Assembly (NCBI RefSeq): GCF_013260645.1
Contig: NZ_CP053921.1
Span: forward strand, 1,240,001 to 1,304,000
Source of the DNA: Erythrobacter mangrovi
GTDB taxonomy: Bacteria; Pseudomonadota; Alphaproteobacteria; Sphingomonadales; Sphingomonadaceae
DNA: 64,000 nucleotides
Direction of reading: 5' to 3'
The translations under genes were made by a program, and so were the position numbers. Each line of letters begins with the position of its first letter. The stretch's first letter is position 1. The notes under the pieces are model-generated. The model made no database searches and was not told the DNA's origin. It saw nothing but the letters and a program-made list of their open reading frames with translations. Positions 36,200-45,502 of this stretch are shown piece by piece.

Positions 36200-36901
36200 T
36201 TATTTCCGGCGGAACCGGAAGTACCATACTTCGTGACCGTATACTGTGCGTGCCTTGTGTTCATAGCGCGTTTCGGGCCAGCCGGATGGGCGGTTCTCCC
36301 AGCTCTTGCGCCCTTCGACCAGCCATTCGAACTCGGCGGTGAAGCGGCGCATGACCATCAGCGCGTGGCGCAAATAGACCGGGTGGTCGGTACCGAAGCG
36401 GAACTCGCCGCCAGGCTTCAGCTTGTCCGCGATCATTTGCACCGGACCATCGTTCATCATCCGCCGCTTGGCATGCTTGGCCTTGGGCCAGGGGTCGGGA
36501 TGCAGCAGGTAGAGCATGGTCAGCGCGCCATCTGGCACCCGGCGCAACACGTCCAGTGCGTCGCCATGATGGATGCGGACATTCGCCAACCTGCGATCGC
36601 GCACATGGGTCAGTGCCTGGGCCACACCGTTGACGAAGGGCTCGGCGCCGATGAAGCCGTGGTCGGGCAGCATGTCGGCTCGCTCGGCCATGTGCTCACC
36701 GCCGCCAAAGCCGATCTCGAAATGCAGCGGACGGTCAAAGCCGAACAGAACTTCGGAGGTCACAGGTCCGTCGATTGGGACCGCGATCTGCGGCAGGAGC
36801 TTGTCGACGAGTTCCTGCTGCGCTGCGCGCAGTGGTTTACCCTGGCTGCGGCCGTAGAGCCGGTTGAGCGTGGTGGGATCGCCTTCCTTGTGTGCGGTCA
36901 T
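36200..36901 (-). CDS. trmB: tRNA (guanine-N7-)-methyltransferase
   Basis: 233 residues. Methylates G46 of tRNAs with SAM. The SAM site is FEIGFGGGEHMAERAD, followed by FIGAEPFVNGV, and the family block YLLHPDPWPKAKHAKRRMM with FRFGTDHPVYLRH. The ATG at 36901 (MTAHKEGDP) agrees with the conserved N-terminus; an ATG at 36937 would add 12 residues. Confidence 0.95.
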   Translation of the reverse strand: MTAHKEGDPTTLNRLYGRSQGKPLRAAQQELVDKLLPQIAVPIDGPVTSEVLFGFDRPLHFEIGFGGGEHMAERADMLPDHGFIGAEPFVNGVAQALTHVRDRRLANVRIHHGDALDVLRRVPDGALTMLYLLHPDPWPKAKHAKRRMMNDGPVQMIADKLKPGGEFRFGTDHPVYLRHALMVMRRFTAEFEWLVEGRKSWENRPSGWPETRYEHKARTVYGHEVWYFRFRRK

Positions 36902-37015
36902 GGCGCGCGCGATGGCAAGGCGGGCCGGGTTTGGCAAGCCGAGTCCGAGGCCAACTACCCTCTATGGGGCACCGGCTTCGCCTTGCTCAGCCTGGTCCTC
37001 GCCTAGCTCCGGCGA

Positions 37016-37780
37016 TCAGTTCCAGGCGGTCCAGATGCCGTAGGCGCTGGTTAACGACAGCACGATTCCCACGAGGATCAGCATCAATTTCGGGCTGAAG
37101 TGTTTCGCTGCGAAAGCTCCGAAAGGAGCCGCAACTACTCCACCTAGCAGCAGGCCCAGGGTTGCTCCTGCCAGGTCAGCAATCCCGAGATGGAAGATGA
37201 AGGTTGCCGAAACGGCGAGCGTAAGGAAGAACTCGACCGAGTTCACCGTCCCCACCACCTTGCGCGGCTCGGCGCCCTGGATCAGCAGGTTGCTGGTAAC
37301 GACCGGACCCCAGCCGCCACCGCCTGCCGCATCGAGGAACCCGCCCACTAGGCCAAGCGGCACCACGTGCTTCGCTTCCTTGAGCTTGGGTGGGTAGAGC
37401 AGTCCGCGGATGAGCAGGTAGATGCCGATCCCAGCGAGATAGAGCAGCACAAATGGTTTGATCATGGCAGCATCGACCGAACTGAGCAGATAGGCGCCGG
37501 TCACGCCTCCGATCACACCGGGAATGAGCAGGCGAAAGAACAGCTTGCGGTCGATGTTGCCGTTCAGCAGGTGACTGATTCCCGACGTCGCCGTGGTAAA
37601 GCATTCCACCACATGGACGCGTTGTGACGCGAGTGCAGGCGGCATCCCCAGCAGGCCGACGAGCAAGGTGTTGGAGATCACCCCGAACGCCATGCCCAGC
37701 GCGCCATCGACCATTTGCGCTGCAAAGCCGATCAGGATGAAAGGGACCAACGCCCCTAAATCAAAACCGAACGGATCCAT
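37016..37780 (-). CDS. TauE/SafE-family anion exporter
   Basis: 254 residues with about eight membrane helices. It has the family's paired motif: AAQMVDGALGMAFGVISNTLL in the first half and GGFLDAAGGGGWGPVVTSNLL in the second. Members export sulfite, sulfoacetate or related anions; the ligand here is not known. 114 bp upstream of trmB on the same strand. Confidence 0.92.
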   Translation of the reverse strand: MDPFGFDLGALVPFILIGFAAQMVDGALGMAFGVISNTLLVGLLGMPPALASQRVHVVECFTTATSGISHLLNGNIDRKLFFRLLIPGVIGGVTGAYLLSSVDAAMIKPFVLLYLAGIGIYLLIRGLLYPPKLKEAKHVVPLGLVGGFLDAAGGGGWGPVVTSNLLIQGAEPRKVVGTVNSVEFFLTLAVSATFIFHLGIADLAGATLGLLLGGVVAAPFGAFAAKHFSPKLMLILVGIVLSLTSAYGIWTAWN

Positions 37781-37871
37781 TTTGCGGGGGCGTCCTTCGC
37801 CAATTGAAGCGCGGTGAATACAGGCGCTTCAGCGGCTCGCCGAGAGCAGAAAAAACCTTAACCCTGATAGC

Positions 37872-37905
37872 AAAACGCCCGAGACAATTCTGTCCCGGAC
37901 GTCCT
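37872..37905 (-). terminator. Rho-independent terminator of ctrA
   Basis: An 11-bp stem (CGTCCGGGACA with TGTCTCGGGCG, one wobble) and a GAAT loop, read on the minus strand, followed by TTTTG. It is 28-60 bp past the ctrA stop. Confidence 0.75.
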
Positions 37906-37932
37906 CGCTATTCCCATCCAAGAGAAACCGAA

Positions 37933-38628
37933 TCAGGCGGCTTCCGCCTCTTCGTTCGGATCGCGGAGCACATAGCCGCGGCCCCAAACGGTCTCGATGT
38001 AGTTCTCGCCGCCGCAAGCGTGGCTGAGCTTCTTGCGCAGCTTGCAGATGAACACGTCGATGATCTTGAGTTCGGGCTCGTCCATCCCGCCGTAAAGGTG
38101 GTTGAGGAACATTTCCTTGGTCAGTGTGGTGCCCTTGCGCAGCGACAGCAGCTCGAGCATCGCATATTCCTTGCCGGTCAGGTGCACTCGTGCCCCGTCG
38201 ACCTCGACCGTCTTGGCATCGAGGTTCACGGCCAGCTTGCCGGTGCGGATGATCGACTGGCTATGGCCTTTCGAACGGCGCACCACGGCGTGAATGCGGG
38301 CGACCAGCTCTTCGCGATGGAACGGCTTGGTCACATAGTCGTCGGCACCGAAGCCGAACGAACGAATCTTGGAGTCCATCTCGGCAATGCCCGAGAGGAT
38401 CAGTACCGGGGTCTGCACCTTGGCGACGCGCAGCTTCTTGAGCACGTCGTACCCGTGCATGTCGGGCAGGTTCAGGTCGAGCAGGATGATGTCGTAGTCA
38501 TACAGCTTGCCCAGATCGAGGCCTTCCTCGCCCAAGTCGGTCGAGTAGACATTGAAGCCTTCGGTCGTAAGCATGAGCTCGATTGCCTTGGCGGTTGTCG
38601 GCTCGTCTTCGATCAGCAGTACACGCAT
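37933..38628 (-). CDS. ctrA: Cell-cycle master response regulator CtrA
   Basis: 231 residues, the typical CtrA length. Receiver domain with phospho-acceptor Asp51 (IILLDLNLP), switch Lys101 (YVTKPF), then an OmpR-type winged helix with [17 protein letters not shown] and [18 protein letters not shown]. In alphaproteobacteria it is phosphorylated through CckA-ChpT and controls division, motility and, in many species, gene transfer agents. The C-terminus ends in EEAEAA, like the alanine degradation tail of CtrA. TTAA boxes upstream suggest autoregulation. Confidence 0.97.
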   Translation of the reverse strand: MRVLLIEDEPTTAKAIELMLTTEGFNVYSTDLGEEGLDLGKLYDYDIILLDLNLPDMHGYDVLKKLRVAKVQTPVLILSGIAEMDSKIRSFGFGADDYVTKPFHREELVARIHAVVRRSKGHSQSIIRTGKLAVNLDAKTVEVDGARVHLTGKEYAMLELLSLRKGTTLTKEMFLNHLYGGMDEPELKIIDVFICKLRKKLSHACGGENYIETVWGRGYVLRDPNEEAEAA

Positions 38629-38687
38629 GGGTTATCCCCCGTAGCCCTGGTTTCACGGTAACCCCCTGCTAAGAGGTATTGCCCGCT

Positions 38688-38742
38688 ATTAACCACGCAA
38701 GATCTGAACGGAAAAGGTTAACGTGAGGTAAAGTGCGTTAAC
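38688..38742. promoter_or_regulatory. CtrA-like boxes upstream of ctrA
   Basis: Three TTAA sites at 38689, 38718 and 38738, and the near-consensus pair TTAA-N7-TAAA (38718-38732; consensus TTAA-N7-TTAA). They lie 60-115 bp before the ctrA ATG and would fit autoregulation. Based on pattern only. Confidence 0.4.
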
Positions 38743-38766
38743 ATTTTTCAGTGTTGCAGTCGGGAC

Positions 38767-39201
38767 TCACAAGTCAATTCCGATACTTCGCGCCACTGCC
38801 GCCTGGTCATAGTAGGGCCGTTCGACAAGGATTCGGTCGCTCCCTTCAGCGAATTCGAAACTGGCCGCCATACGCATGCGCAGCTTGCGCCCGGTAGCCG
38901 GCACGACGCGATCCGGCAGCCGCATCTCGCCAAGGTGTGTGCCAGTCAGCCAGAACTCGACCAGCACGGTATTGCCGGTGTGTGCGATGGCGATGATCTC
39001 GTTCCCCTGGTCGGGGAAGACCGAGCGCGATGCGGCAAAATAGCCGCGAACGGCTTCTTCGCCGTCGAACACCTGGCCGGTCGCCATCTCGTAGCGCGGG
39101 TGTCCGGCAAAGGTGTCGATCACCCCGTCCCAATCATACACCGTTTCACGGTGCATATGGTCGCGGACCGTCTGGATGCGGCGTTCGGCAAGATCTGGCA
39201 T
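38767..39201 (-). CDS. NTF2/SnoaL-like protein
   Basis: 144 residues with a cone-shaped alpha+beta NTF2-like fold: ERRIQTVRDHMHRETVYDWDGVIDTF at the N-terminus and GYFAASRSVFPDQGNEIIAIA, VLVEFWLTGTHLGEM. Such proteins bind or isomerise small hydrophobic compounds, such as ester cyclases; the ligand is unknown. The ATG at 39201 is preceded by GGGGAGAG. It follows rpoN by 34 bp on the same strand. Confidence 0.75.
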   Translation of the reverse strand: MPDLAERRIQTVRDHMHRETVYDWDGVIDTFAGHPRYEMATGQVFDGEEAVRGYFAASRSVFPDQGNEIIAIAHTGNTVLVEFWLTGTHLGEMRLPDRVVPATGRKLRMRMAASFEFAEGSDRILVERPYYDQAAVARSIGIDL

Positions 39202-39235
39202 CGGCTCTCTCCCCAGGGCGGGGAGCTTTGCAGCA

Positions 39236-40684
39236 TCAGAAGTGCGAGGCGAGCTTTTTCTGCCGTCGTCGCTGGGCGCTCGACCCAATGCCGATTGCCT
39301 CGCGATACTTGGCAACGGTGCGGCGGGCGAGATCGAAGCCCTCGTTGCGCAGCAGGTCCGCCAATGCCTCGTCCGACAGGACTTTCTTGGGATCCTCGGC
39401 ATCGCACAGGGCGCGAATACGCGCCTTGATCGCTTCCGAACTGGCTCCCTCGCCATCGGCAGCGGCGACCCCACTGGAGAAGAAGTATTTCAGCTCGAAA
39501 GTCCCGCGCGGACAGGACAGGTACTTGTTGCTGGTCACCCGGCTGACCGTGCTCTCGTGCATTTCGATCGCTTCGGCCACTTCGCGCAGCGTCAATGGCC
39601 GCATTGCCGTGACCCCCTCTCGGAAGAAACCTTCCTGCCGCTTCACGATTTCAGCGGCGGTCTTGAGGATGGTGCGCTGGCGCTGGTCGAGCGCCTTGAT
39701 CAGCCAGTCGGCTTCTCCGAGCTGCTCGTTGAGCCAGGCTTGCGAGGCCTTGTCGCGCGCGCCGGCCTTGAGTTCGACATAGTATTCGCGGTTGACCACC
39801 AGGCGCGGCAGGCTCGCTTCGTTCAAGCGAATGTCCCAGCCGCCATCCATGGGGGTCACCAGCACGTCGGGCACCACCGCCGCTTCGCTCGAGCCGCCAT
39901 AGCGCAGCCCCGGCCGGGGATCGTAGCTGCGCAGTTCGGCCAGCATGTCGGCGAAGTCCTCGTCGTCGACTTCGCACATCCGTTTGAGCCGGGCGATCTC
40001 GCCTGCGGCGACGAGGTCGAGGTTGTCAATCAGTCGCGCCATGCAGGGGTCGTAGCGATCTGCCTCCTTGGCCTGCAGGGCGATGCATTCGGCCAGGCTG
40101 CGCGCTCCGACCCCGGTGGGATCGAGCGATTGGACAATCGCCAGCGCCCGTTCGACCGCGACCAGCGGTGCACCCAGCTCTTCGGCCAGGACCAGCAGTT
40201 CCGTCCCGAGATAGCCCGCTTCGTCGAGTTCGCCGATGATGCGCAGGGCGATAATCGCTTCGCGCGGGTCTTCCGCGACCGCGCCCACCTGGCCTGCGAG
40301 GTGTTCGGCAAGGGTTGGTTCGCCACCCGATCGGTTCTCGAGGTCGGGAAACTCCTCACCGCCGGAAGCAGTGCCCGCACGGCCCCAGTCGCCTGCATCG
40401 CCTGGGGCCGCTTCGGGGTCGAGCGCGTTGGCGGAAATATCGAGTGCCTCGGTCCCGTCGAAATCGGGCGCGCTGTCATGCTCACCCGCCGGACCAGGCG
40501 CATCCTCGCCTGCCTCGCGGCGGACTTCGCCCATCTCCAGCAAGGGGTTTGATTCGAGCGCTTCGGTAACGAAGCTCTCGATCTCCAGGTTGGACAGCGC
40601 CAGCAGCTTGATCGCCTGCTGCAACTGCGGCGTCATCACCAGCGATTGGGTTTGCCGTAGGTCTAGCCTCGGACCCAGCGCCAT
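39236..40684 (-). CDS. rpoN: RNA polymerase sigma-54 factor
   Basis: 482 residues. Region I LRQTQSLVMTPQLQQAIKLL at the N-terminus binds activators. The core-binding region covers ~130-300. The C-terminus has the DNA-binding helix VSRVTSNKYLSCPRG and the RpoN box ARRTVAKYREAIGIGSSAQR. Directs transcription from -24/-12 promoters with enhancer-binding proteins. It lies 26 bp downstream of lptB on the same strand, the usual lptB-rpoN pairing. Confidence 0.97.
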   Translation of the reverse strand: MALGPRLDLRQTQSLVMTPQLQQAIKLLALSNLEIESFVTEALESNPLLEMGEVRREAGEDAPGPAGEHDSAPDFDGTEALDISANALDPEAAPGDAGDWGRAGTASGGEEFPDLENRSGGEPTLAEHLAGQVGAVAEDPREAIIALRIIGELDEAGYLGTELLVLAEELGAPLVAVERALAIVQSLDPTGVGARSLAECIALQAKEADRYDPCMARLIDNLDLVAAGEIARLKRMCEVDDEDFADMLAELRSYDPRPGLRYGGSSEAAVVPDVLVTPMDGGWDIRLNEASLPRLVVNREYYVELKAGARDKASQAWLNEQLGEADWLIKALDQRQRTILKTAAEIVKRQEGFFREGVTAMRPLTLREVAEAIEMHESTVSRVTSNKYLSCPRGTFELKYFFSSGVAAADGEGASSEAIKARIRALCDAEDPKKVLSDEALADLLRNEGFDLARRTVAKYREAIGIGSSAQRRRQKKLASHF

Positions 40685-40710
40685 GATTCAGCTCCCCCCG
40701 ACCCTCGGCA

Positions 40711-41496
40711 TCAGAGGGTGAAGCTCTCACCGAGGTAGAGCCGCCGCACGTTCTCATCCGCTACCAGCGCCTGCGGGGTCCCGGCAAAAAGCACCTGGCC
40801 GCCGTAGATGATGCAGGCGCGATCGACGATTTCGAGTGTCTCGCGAACATTGTGATCGGTGATCAGCACACCGATTCCGCGGGTCTTGAGGTCCTTCACC
40901 AGGTCGCGGATATCGCTGATCGAGAGCGGATCGATCCCGGCGAAGGGCTCGTCAAGCAGCATGATCGACGGCTTGGCCGCCAGCGCGCGGGCAATTTCGC
41001 AGCGGCGCCGTTCGCCTCCTGAAAGTGCCATTGCCGGGCTGCTGCGCAGTCGGACAAGGCCGAATTCATCGAGCAGGCGCTCCAGTTCTGCCACGCGGGT
41101 CGCGTCGTCCGGTTCGACCATCTCGAGCACGCAGTTGATGTTCTGCTCGACAGTCAGGCCGCGAAAGATGCTGGTTTCCTGCGGCAAATATCCGAGGCCG
41201 AGGATCGCCCTGCGATACATCGGCAGGCAGGTAACATCCTGCCCGTCCATCAGGATCCGGCCGGCATCGGGCCGGACCAGACCCATGATCGAATAGAAGC
41301 AGGTCGTCTTGCCCGCGCCGTTGGGCCCCAGCAAGCCGAGGACTTCGCCCTTGCCGACGGTCAACGAAATATCGGTCAGGATCGCCCGCTTGTCATAGCT
41401 CTTGGCGATCGAGATCACCTCCAAACCGCCTTGCGGAATCGGCGGTGCGGCGTCGTGGACCGGGTCGGTGACGGTGGCTTGGTCGATGTCTGCCAT
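40711..41496 (-). CDS. lptB: LPS export ATP-binding protein LptB
   Basis: 261 residues. ATPase of the LptB2FGC machine that moves lipopolysaccharide across the envelope. Walker A GLLGPNGAGKTTCF, signature LSGGERRRCEIARAL, Walker B IMLLDEPFAGIDP and H-loop LITDHNVRETL are intact. The N-terminal ~22 residues before LEVISIAKSY are an extension. The lptC and lptA genes, often just upstream, are not here. Confidence 0.95.
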   Translation of the reverse strand: MADIDQATVTDPVHDAAPPIPQGGLEVISIAKSYDKRAILTDISLTVGKGEVLGLLGPNGAGKTTCFYSIMGLVRPDAGRILMDGQDVTCLPMYRRAILGLGYLPQETSIFRGLTVEQNINCVLEMVEPDDATRVAELERLLDEFGLVRLRSSPAMALSGGERRRCEIARALAAKPSIMLLDEPFAGIDPLSISDIRDLVKDLKTRGIGVLITDHNVRETLEIVDRACIIYGGQVLFAGTPQALVADENVRRLYLGESFTL

Positions 41497-41684
41497 GGCC
41501 GCGACATAGGCAGGACTGCGGCGGGTGAAAACCCCGTGCGGCGCTTTGTTAGACGAATTGGCAGGATTCCTGCATGGAAAGCCCCTGGATCACATCGGGA
41601 CAAGCATACGCAAGATCAGTACGCCTGCTTGCCAGCGCGGCGCAAATTTGAAACAATGCGAATCCGGTGGAGAGGACAGGGGAG

Positions 41685-42065
41685 ATGTCCATGGACAAGG
41701 CGGTCGACAAGGGTGACGTCGTCGAGGAAAACGACGGGCACCGTGGTCGGGACTGGCGCAGGTCGATGAGCGACAATGTCGCGCTGGCACTCCTAGTATA
41801 CACCGCCTTGCAGATCTTCGTCACCGTTCATGCGATGCGCCAGGGCATGAACTCGATCGCACCCTATGTCCTGCTGGTCCTGCTGGTAGCCGGGATAATC
41901 CCCTTCTGCCGCAAGTACGAACACCGCTGGACCGCGCTGACCGACGAACAGGCGGTTGATCCGGCGCTGGCCGGTGCCTTTCGCCGCGATCAGATTGCAC
42001 TGTGGTTGCTCGCGATCAGCACGCCGCTGCTGTTGACCGGGTTCTTCATGCTGATCTTCGCCTGA
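41685..42065 (+). CDS. Hypothetical membrane protein
   Basis: 126 residues, no family recognised. The first ~27 residues are charged; two hydrophobic helices (about 33-50 and 58-75) follow, then a cytoplasmic-looking loop KYEHRWTALTDEQAVDP, and a last hydrophobic helix (about 105-125). ATG at 41685 or 41691; the second is closer to AGGGGAG. It is divergent from lptB. Confidence 0.55.
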   Translation: MSMDKAVDKGDVVEENDGHRGRDWRRSMSDNVALALLVYTALQIFVTVHAMRQGMNSIAPYVLLVLLVAGIIPFCRKYEHRWTALTDEQAVDPALAGAFRRDQIALWLLAISTPLLLTGFFMLIFA

Positions 42066-42143
42066 TAACCACCCGGCACGGTTGCCAGCCGCTGGCACCG
42101 TCCCTACCTGCTCTGCGATGAACGCAGTCGAATTTGCCCAATC

Positions 42144-43490
42144 ATGATCGCTAGCGATCAGGCGCTGGACCGTTGCCGCCAGCTGGTCGACCTCGCCCGC
42201 AGCAAGGGGGCCGATGCGGCCGACGCCGTGTGCCGCGCGAGCACCTCCGAAAGCGTCAGCGTCCGGCTTGGAGCGTTGGAGGATGTCGAGCGCTCGGAGA
42301 GCGAGGAAATCGGCCTACGCGTATTCGTCGGGCGTCGCTCCTCCTCGATCCATACCAGCGATTTCGGCGCCGAGGGCCTTGCTGTCCTGGCCGAACGCGC
42401 CGTGGAGATGGCCCGGCTCGCGCCCGAGGATCCCTATTCCGGCCTTGCGCCCGAAGGGCGACTGTTTACCGGCGAAACCCCTGAGCTCGACCTACTCGAC
42501 GCAGGCGAACCTTCGCCGCAGGAGCTGCGTGAGAAGGCGCTGGAAACCGAAGATGCCGCCCGCGCGGTTGCCGGGGTGACGAATTCCAACGGGGGCACCG
42601 CCGGGTACTCACGGACTGTGTTTGGGCTCGCCACTTCGCATGGCTTTGCCCGCGGCTATGCCAGCGGGTCGCACACGCTTTCCGCCAGCGTTGTCGCGGG
42701 CGAAGGGGCGGACAAGCAGACCGACTATGCCTATCGCACGGCACGCCATCGCGCCGACCTGCCAAGTCCCGCAGACATCGGGCGCGAGGCGGGCGAGCGC
42801 GCCGTTCGCAAGGTTGGACCTGGGTCGATCGGATCGGGCCGGATGCCGGTGGTGCTCGACCCGCGCGTGGGTTCGGGCGTGCTCGGCCACCTGCTTTCGG
42901 CGATGAGCGGCCCATCGATCGCGCGCAAGGCCAGCTTCCTGCTCGGTCATGAAGAGGACCAATTGTTCGACAGCGCAATCCGCGTGGTCGAGCAGCCGTT
43001 GCGCCTCCGCGGGCTGCGCTCGCGCACCTTCGATGGGGAGGGTTTAGCCTGTTCGGACCGGGTGCTGGTTGACGGCGGCCGGATGACCGGATGGCTGACC
43101 AATGTCGCCTCGGCTGCGCAACTCGGGCTGGGTCTGACCGGCCATGCGGGACGCGGCGGGGGCGGGGCACCGGGAATTGCGCTTAGCAATGTCGTGTTGG
43201 AACCGGGCCAGGCCAGCGTCGCCGAGCTCATCGGAGATATCGAGGACGGGCTCTATGTCACCGGCCTGTTCGGGCAAGGCGTAAACCTTGTGACAGGCGA
43301 TTACAGCCGCGGCGCCACCGGGCTGCGCATCCGCAAGGGTGAACTGGCCGAACCCGTGGCCGAGATCACCATTGCTTCGACCCTGCTCGAAATGTTCCGC
43401 GCGCTGGTTCCGGCCAATGATCTCGAGCTGCTACACGGGATCGACGTGCCGACATTGCGCATCGACAACATGGCGGTTGCGGGAGAATGA
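42144..43490 (+). CDS. pmbA: TldD/PmbA family protein
   Basis: 448 residues. PmbA (TldE) forms a heterodimeric metalloprotease with TldD that matures modified peptides and degrades CcdA. Signatures are SVRLGALEDVERSESEEIGLRVFV near the N-terminus and GRMPVVLDPRVGSGVLGHLLSA, then GRGGGGAPGIALSNVVL. The catalytic HExxxH is on the TldD subunit and is absent here, as expected; tldD is not in the window. Overlaps the mscS-type gene by 4 bp. Confidence 0.92.
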   Translation: MIASDQALDRCRQLVDLARSKGADAADAVCRASTSESVSVRLGALEDVERSESEEIGLRVFVGRRSSSIHTSDFGAEGLAVLAERAVEMARLAPEDPYSGLAPEGRLFTGETPELDLLDAGEPSPQELREKALETEDAARAVAGVTNSNGGTAGYSRTVFGLATSHGFARGYASGSHTLSASVVAGEGADKQTDYAYRTARHRADLPSPADIGREAGERAVRKVGPGSIGSGRMPVVLDPRVGSGVLGHLLSAMSGPSIARKASFLLGHEEDQLFDSAIRVVEQPLRLRGLRSRTFDGEGLACSDRVLVDGGRMTGWLTNVASAAQLGLGLTGHAGRGGGGAPGIALSNVVLEPGQASVAELIGDIEDGLYVTGLFGQGVNLVTGDYSRGATGLRIRKGELAEPVAEITIASTLLEMFRALVPANDLELLHGIDVPTLRIDNMAVAGE

Positions 43491-44872
43491 TGCAGGGGCT
43501 CGCCCTGCTTGTTGCCCTGGCCCTGACGGGGCCCTTGCCCACACAGATAGTTGAGCCGGCCGAGACCGAGCCCACGTCCGTACCAACTGTCGTCCAACCG
43601 ATCGCTACGACCCGGGATGAGGGCGCGGACGAACGCATTGCAGACCGTATTACCGGTATTTTCGCCGAACTGCCGGCATTCGAACGCGTGGAAGCCACCG
43701 CAAGCGAAGGCGTAGTCGTGCTGTTGGGCACGGTGCCGAAGCAGGACGATATTGCCCGTGCAGAGGCGATTGCAGGCCGTGTTTCGGGAGTGGTGACGGT
43801 TGAAAACCGGCTCAAACGCGATGTATCCCTGTCTCCTGAAGGCGCCGGCTTTGCCAGCCTTGCGGACCGGTTCGACAGGTTTGTGCGGCTGCTGCCGTTG
43901 ATTGCTGCGGCCCTCGCCGTGTGGGCGGTCATCGCGCTTGTTGGCTACGTAATCGCCGGCTTCGGCGCGCTGTGGCATCGGATAGCAACGAACAGCTTCC
44001 TTGCCGAGCTGATTGCCAGCGCAATCCGGTTCATCTTCGTTGTTGGCGGGCTGGTCATCGCGCTGGATATGATCGGTGCTACCGCACTGCTTGGGGCGGT
44101 CCTCGGCGGCGCGGGCGTAATCGGAATCGCGCTGGGTTTTGCCATGCGGGAGACGATTGAGAACTACGTTGCGTCGCTAATGCTGTCGCTACGACAGCCC
44201 TTCCGGGCCAACGATTGGGTGAAGATCGACCAGTTCGAAGGTCGGGTAATCCGCCTGACCAGTCGCGCAACGATCCTGATGACGCTGGATGGAAATCACC
44301 TGCGTATTCCCAATGGTCAGGTGTTTCGCGCGATCATACTGAATTACACGCGCAACCCGCAGCGGCGTTTCGATTTCGAACTGGGCATCGATGTCGACGA
44401 CGACGCGCTGGCGGCGCGGCAGCTGGGGCGCGACACCTTGGCGGGACTGGATTTCGTGCTCTCCGACCCGCCGCCCGAGGGCCGGATTCGCCGCGTGGGG
44501 GATTCCAACGTGGTGATCCTGTTCCTCGGCTGGATCGACCAACGGGAGACCGATTGGTGGAAGGCGCAAAGTCAGGCGATTCCGGCGGTGAAGGAAGCCT
44601 TGGAGAAAGCCGGCTTCGGCCTGCCCGAGCCCATTTATCGGTTGCGTATCGACCCGCGTTCGGCAGGCGTGCCGATCGAATCGATCGAGGCCGCACGCGG
44701 CGATTCAGCTTCTGCCCAACGGCCGCGCAAGGTTCAGGCTCCTCTTCCGGCAGGTGAAGAGGAGGATATCCGTCCTGCGGACAAGGTTGCCGCGATGGTA
44801 GAGGAAGAACGCCGGCAGGCCGGCGCGGAGCAGGAGACAGATCTCCTCGACCGCACCCGCCCGGTGGAATAG
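43487..44872 (+). CDS. MscS-family mechanosensitive channel with N-terminal BON-like domain
   Basis: 461 residues. A cleavable or anchoring hydrophobic N-terminus is followed by a BON-like periplasmic domain (~45-107: RIADRITGIFAELPAFERV..., GVVVLLGTVPKQDDIARAEA). Three membrane helices follow; the pore helix LGGAGVIGIALGFAMRETIE and the beta domain RQPFRANDWVKIDQFEGRV are the MscS signature. The C-terminal ~70 residues are charged. It would release osmolytes on hypo-osmotic shock. Confidence 0.9.
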   Translation: MMQGLALLVALALTGPLPTQIVEPAETEPTSVPTVVQPIATTRDEGADERIADRITGIFAELPAFERVEATASEGVVVLLGTVPKQDDIARAEAIAGRVSGVVTVENRLKRDVSLSPEGAGFASLADRFDRFVRLLPLIAAALAVWAVIALVGYVIAGFGALWHRIATNSFLAELIASAIRFIFVVGGLVIALDMIGATALLGAVLGGAGVIGIALGFAMRETIENYVASLMLSLRQPFRANDWVKIDQFEGRVIRLTSRATILMTLDGNHLRIPNGQVFRAIILNYTRNPQRRFDFELGIDVDDDALAARQLGRDTLAGLDFVLSDPPPEGRIRRVGDSNVVILFLGWIDQRETDWWKAQSQAIPAVKEALEKAGFGLPEPIYRLRIDPRSAGVPIESIEAARGDSASAQRPRKVQAPLPAGEEEDIRPADKVAAMVEEERRQAGAEQETDLLDRTRPVE

Positions 44873-44875
44873 CTT

Positions 44876-45409
44876 CTACTTGCTGGCCTGGTAGCGTTCG
44901 ATCGCTTCGATGACGATCTGGCGCGCTTCGGCGGCCTCGCCCCACTTGCCGACGCGGACCCACTTATCCGCTTCGAGATCCTTGTAGTGGGTGAAGAAGT
45001 GCTCGATCTGCTGGAAGATGATCGAGGGCAGGTCCTTGGTCTCGCCGACGTCGGAATAGTAGGGGAAGGTCGTGTCCACGGGGACGCAGATCAGCTTCTC
45101 GTCGCCGCCATGCTCGTCTTCCAGGTTGAGCACGCCGATCGGGCGCGCACGCACCACGCAGCCGGGGATGAAGGGCGAACGCGAGATGACCAGCGCGTCG
45201 AGCGGATCGCCGTCGGGCGAAAGCGTGTGCGGCACGAAGCCGTAGTTCGCCGGATAGCGCATCGGCGTGTGCAGGATACGGTCGACGAACAGCGCGCCCG
45301 ATTCCTTGTCGAATTCATATTTGACCGGTTCGCCGCCGGTCGGAACCTCGATAATGACGTTGAGGCTCTCGGGCGGATTGTCGCCCACGGGGATCTTGTC
45401 GATGCGCAT
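44876..45409 (-). CDS. ppa: Inorganic pyrophosphatase
   Basis: 177 residues, family I soluble PPase that hydrolyses pyrophosphate from biosynthesis. Markers are VPTGGEPVKYEFDKESGAL, YPANYGFVPHTLSPDGDPLDALV and the metal-binding DEHGGDEKLI... segment. Convergent with the mscS-type gene, 3 bp apart. Confidence 0.96.
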   Translation of the reverse strand: MRIDKIPVGDNPPESLNVIIEVPTGGEPVKYEFDKESGALFVDRILHTPMRYPANYGFVPHTLSPDGDPLDALVISRSPFIPGCVVRARPIGVLNLEDEHGGDEKLICVPVDTTFPYYSDVGETKDLPSIIFQQIEHFFTHYKDLEADKWVRVGKWGEAAEARQIVIEAIERYQASK

Positions 45410-45502
45410 GACGCGTCCTTGCTGAGTGTGTTCGTCCCTCTCCCCAGAAAGACTTTGCGACGGCGCCCTTAGAGGCGTGCCGCCAAGGCCGCAACCCGCA
45501 CT

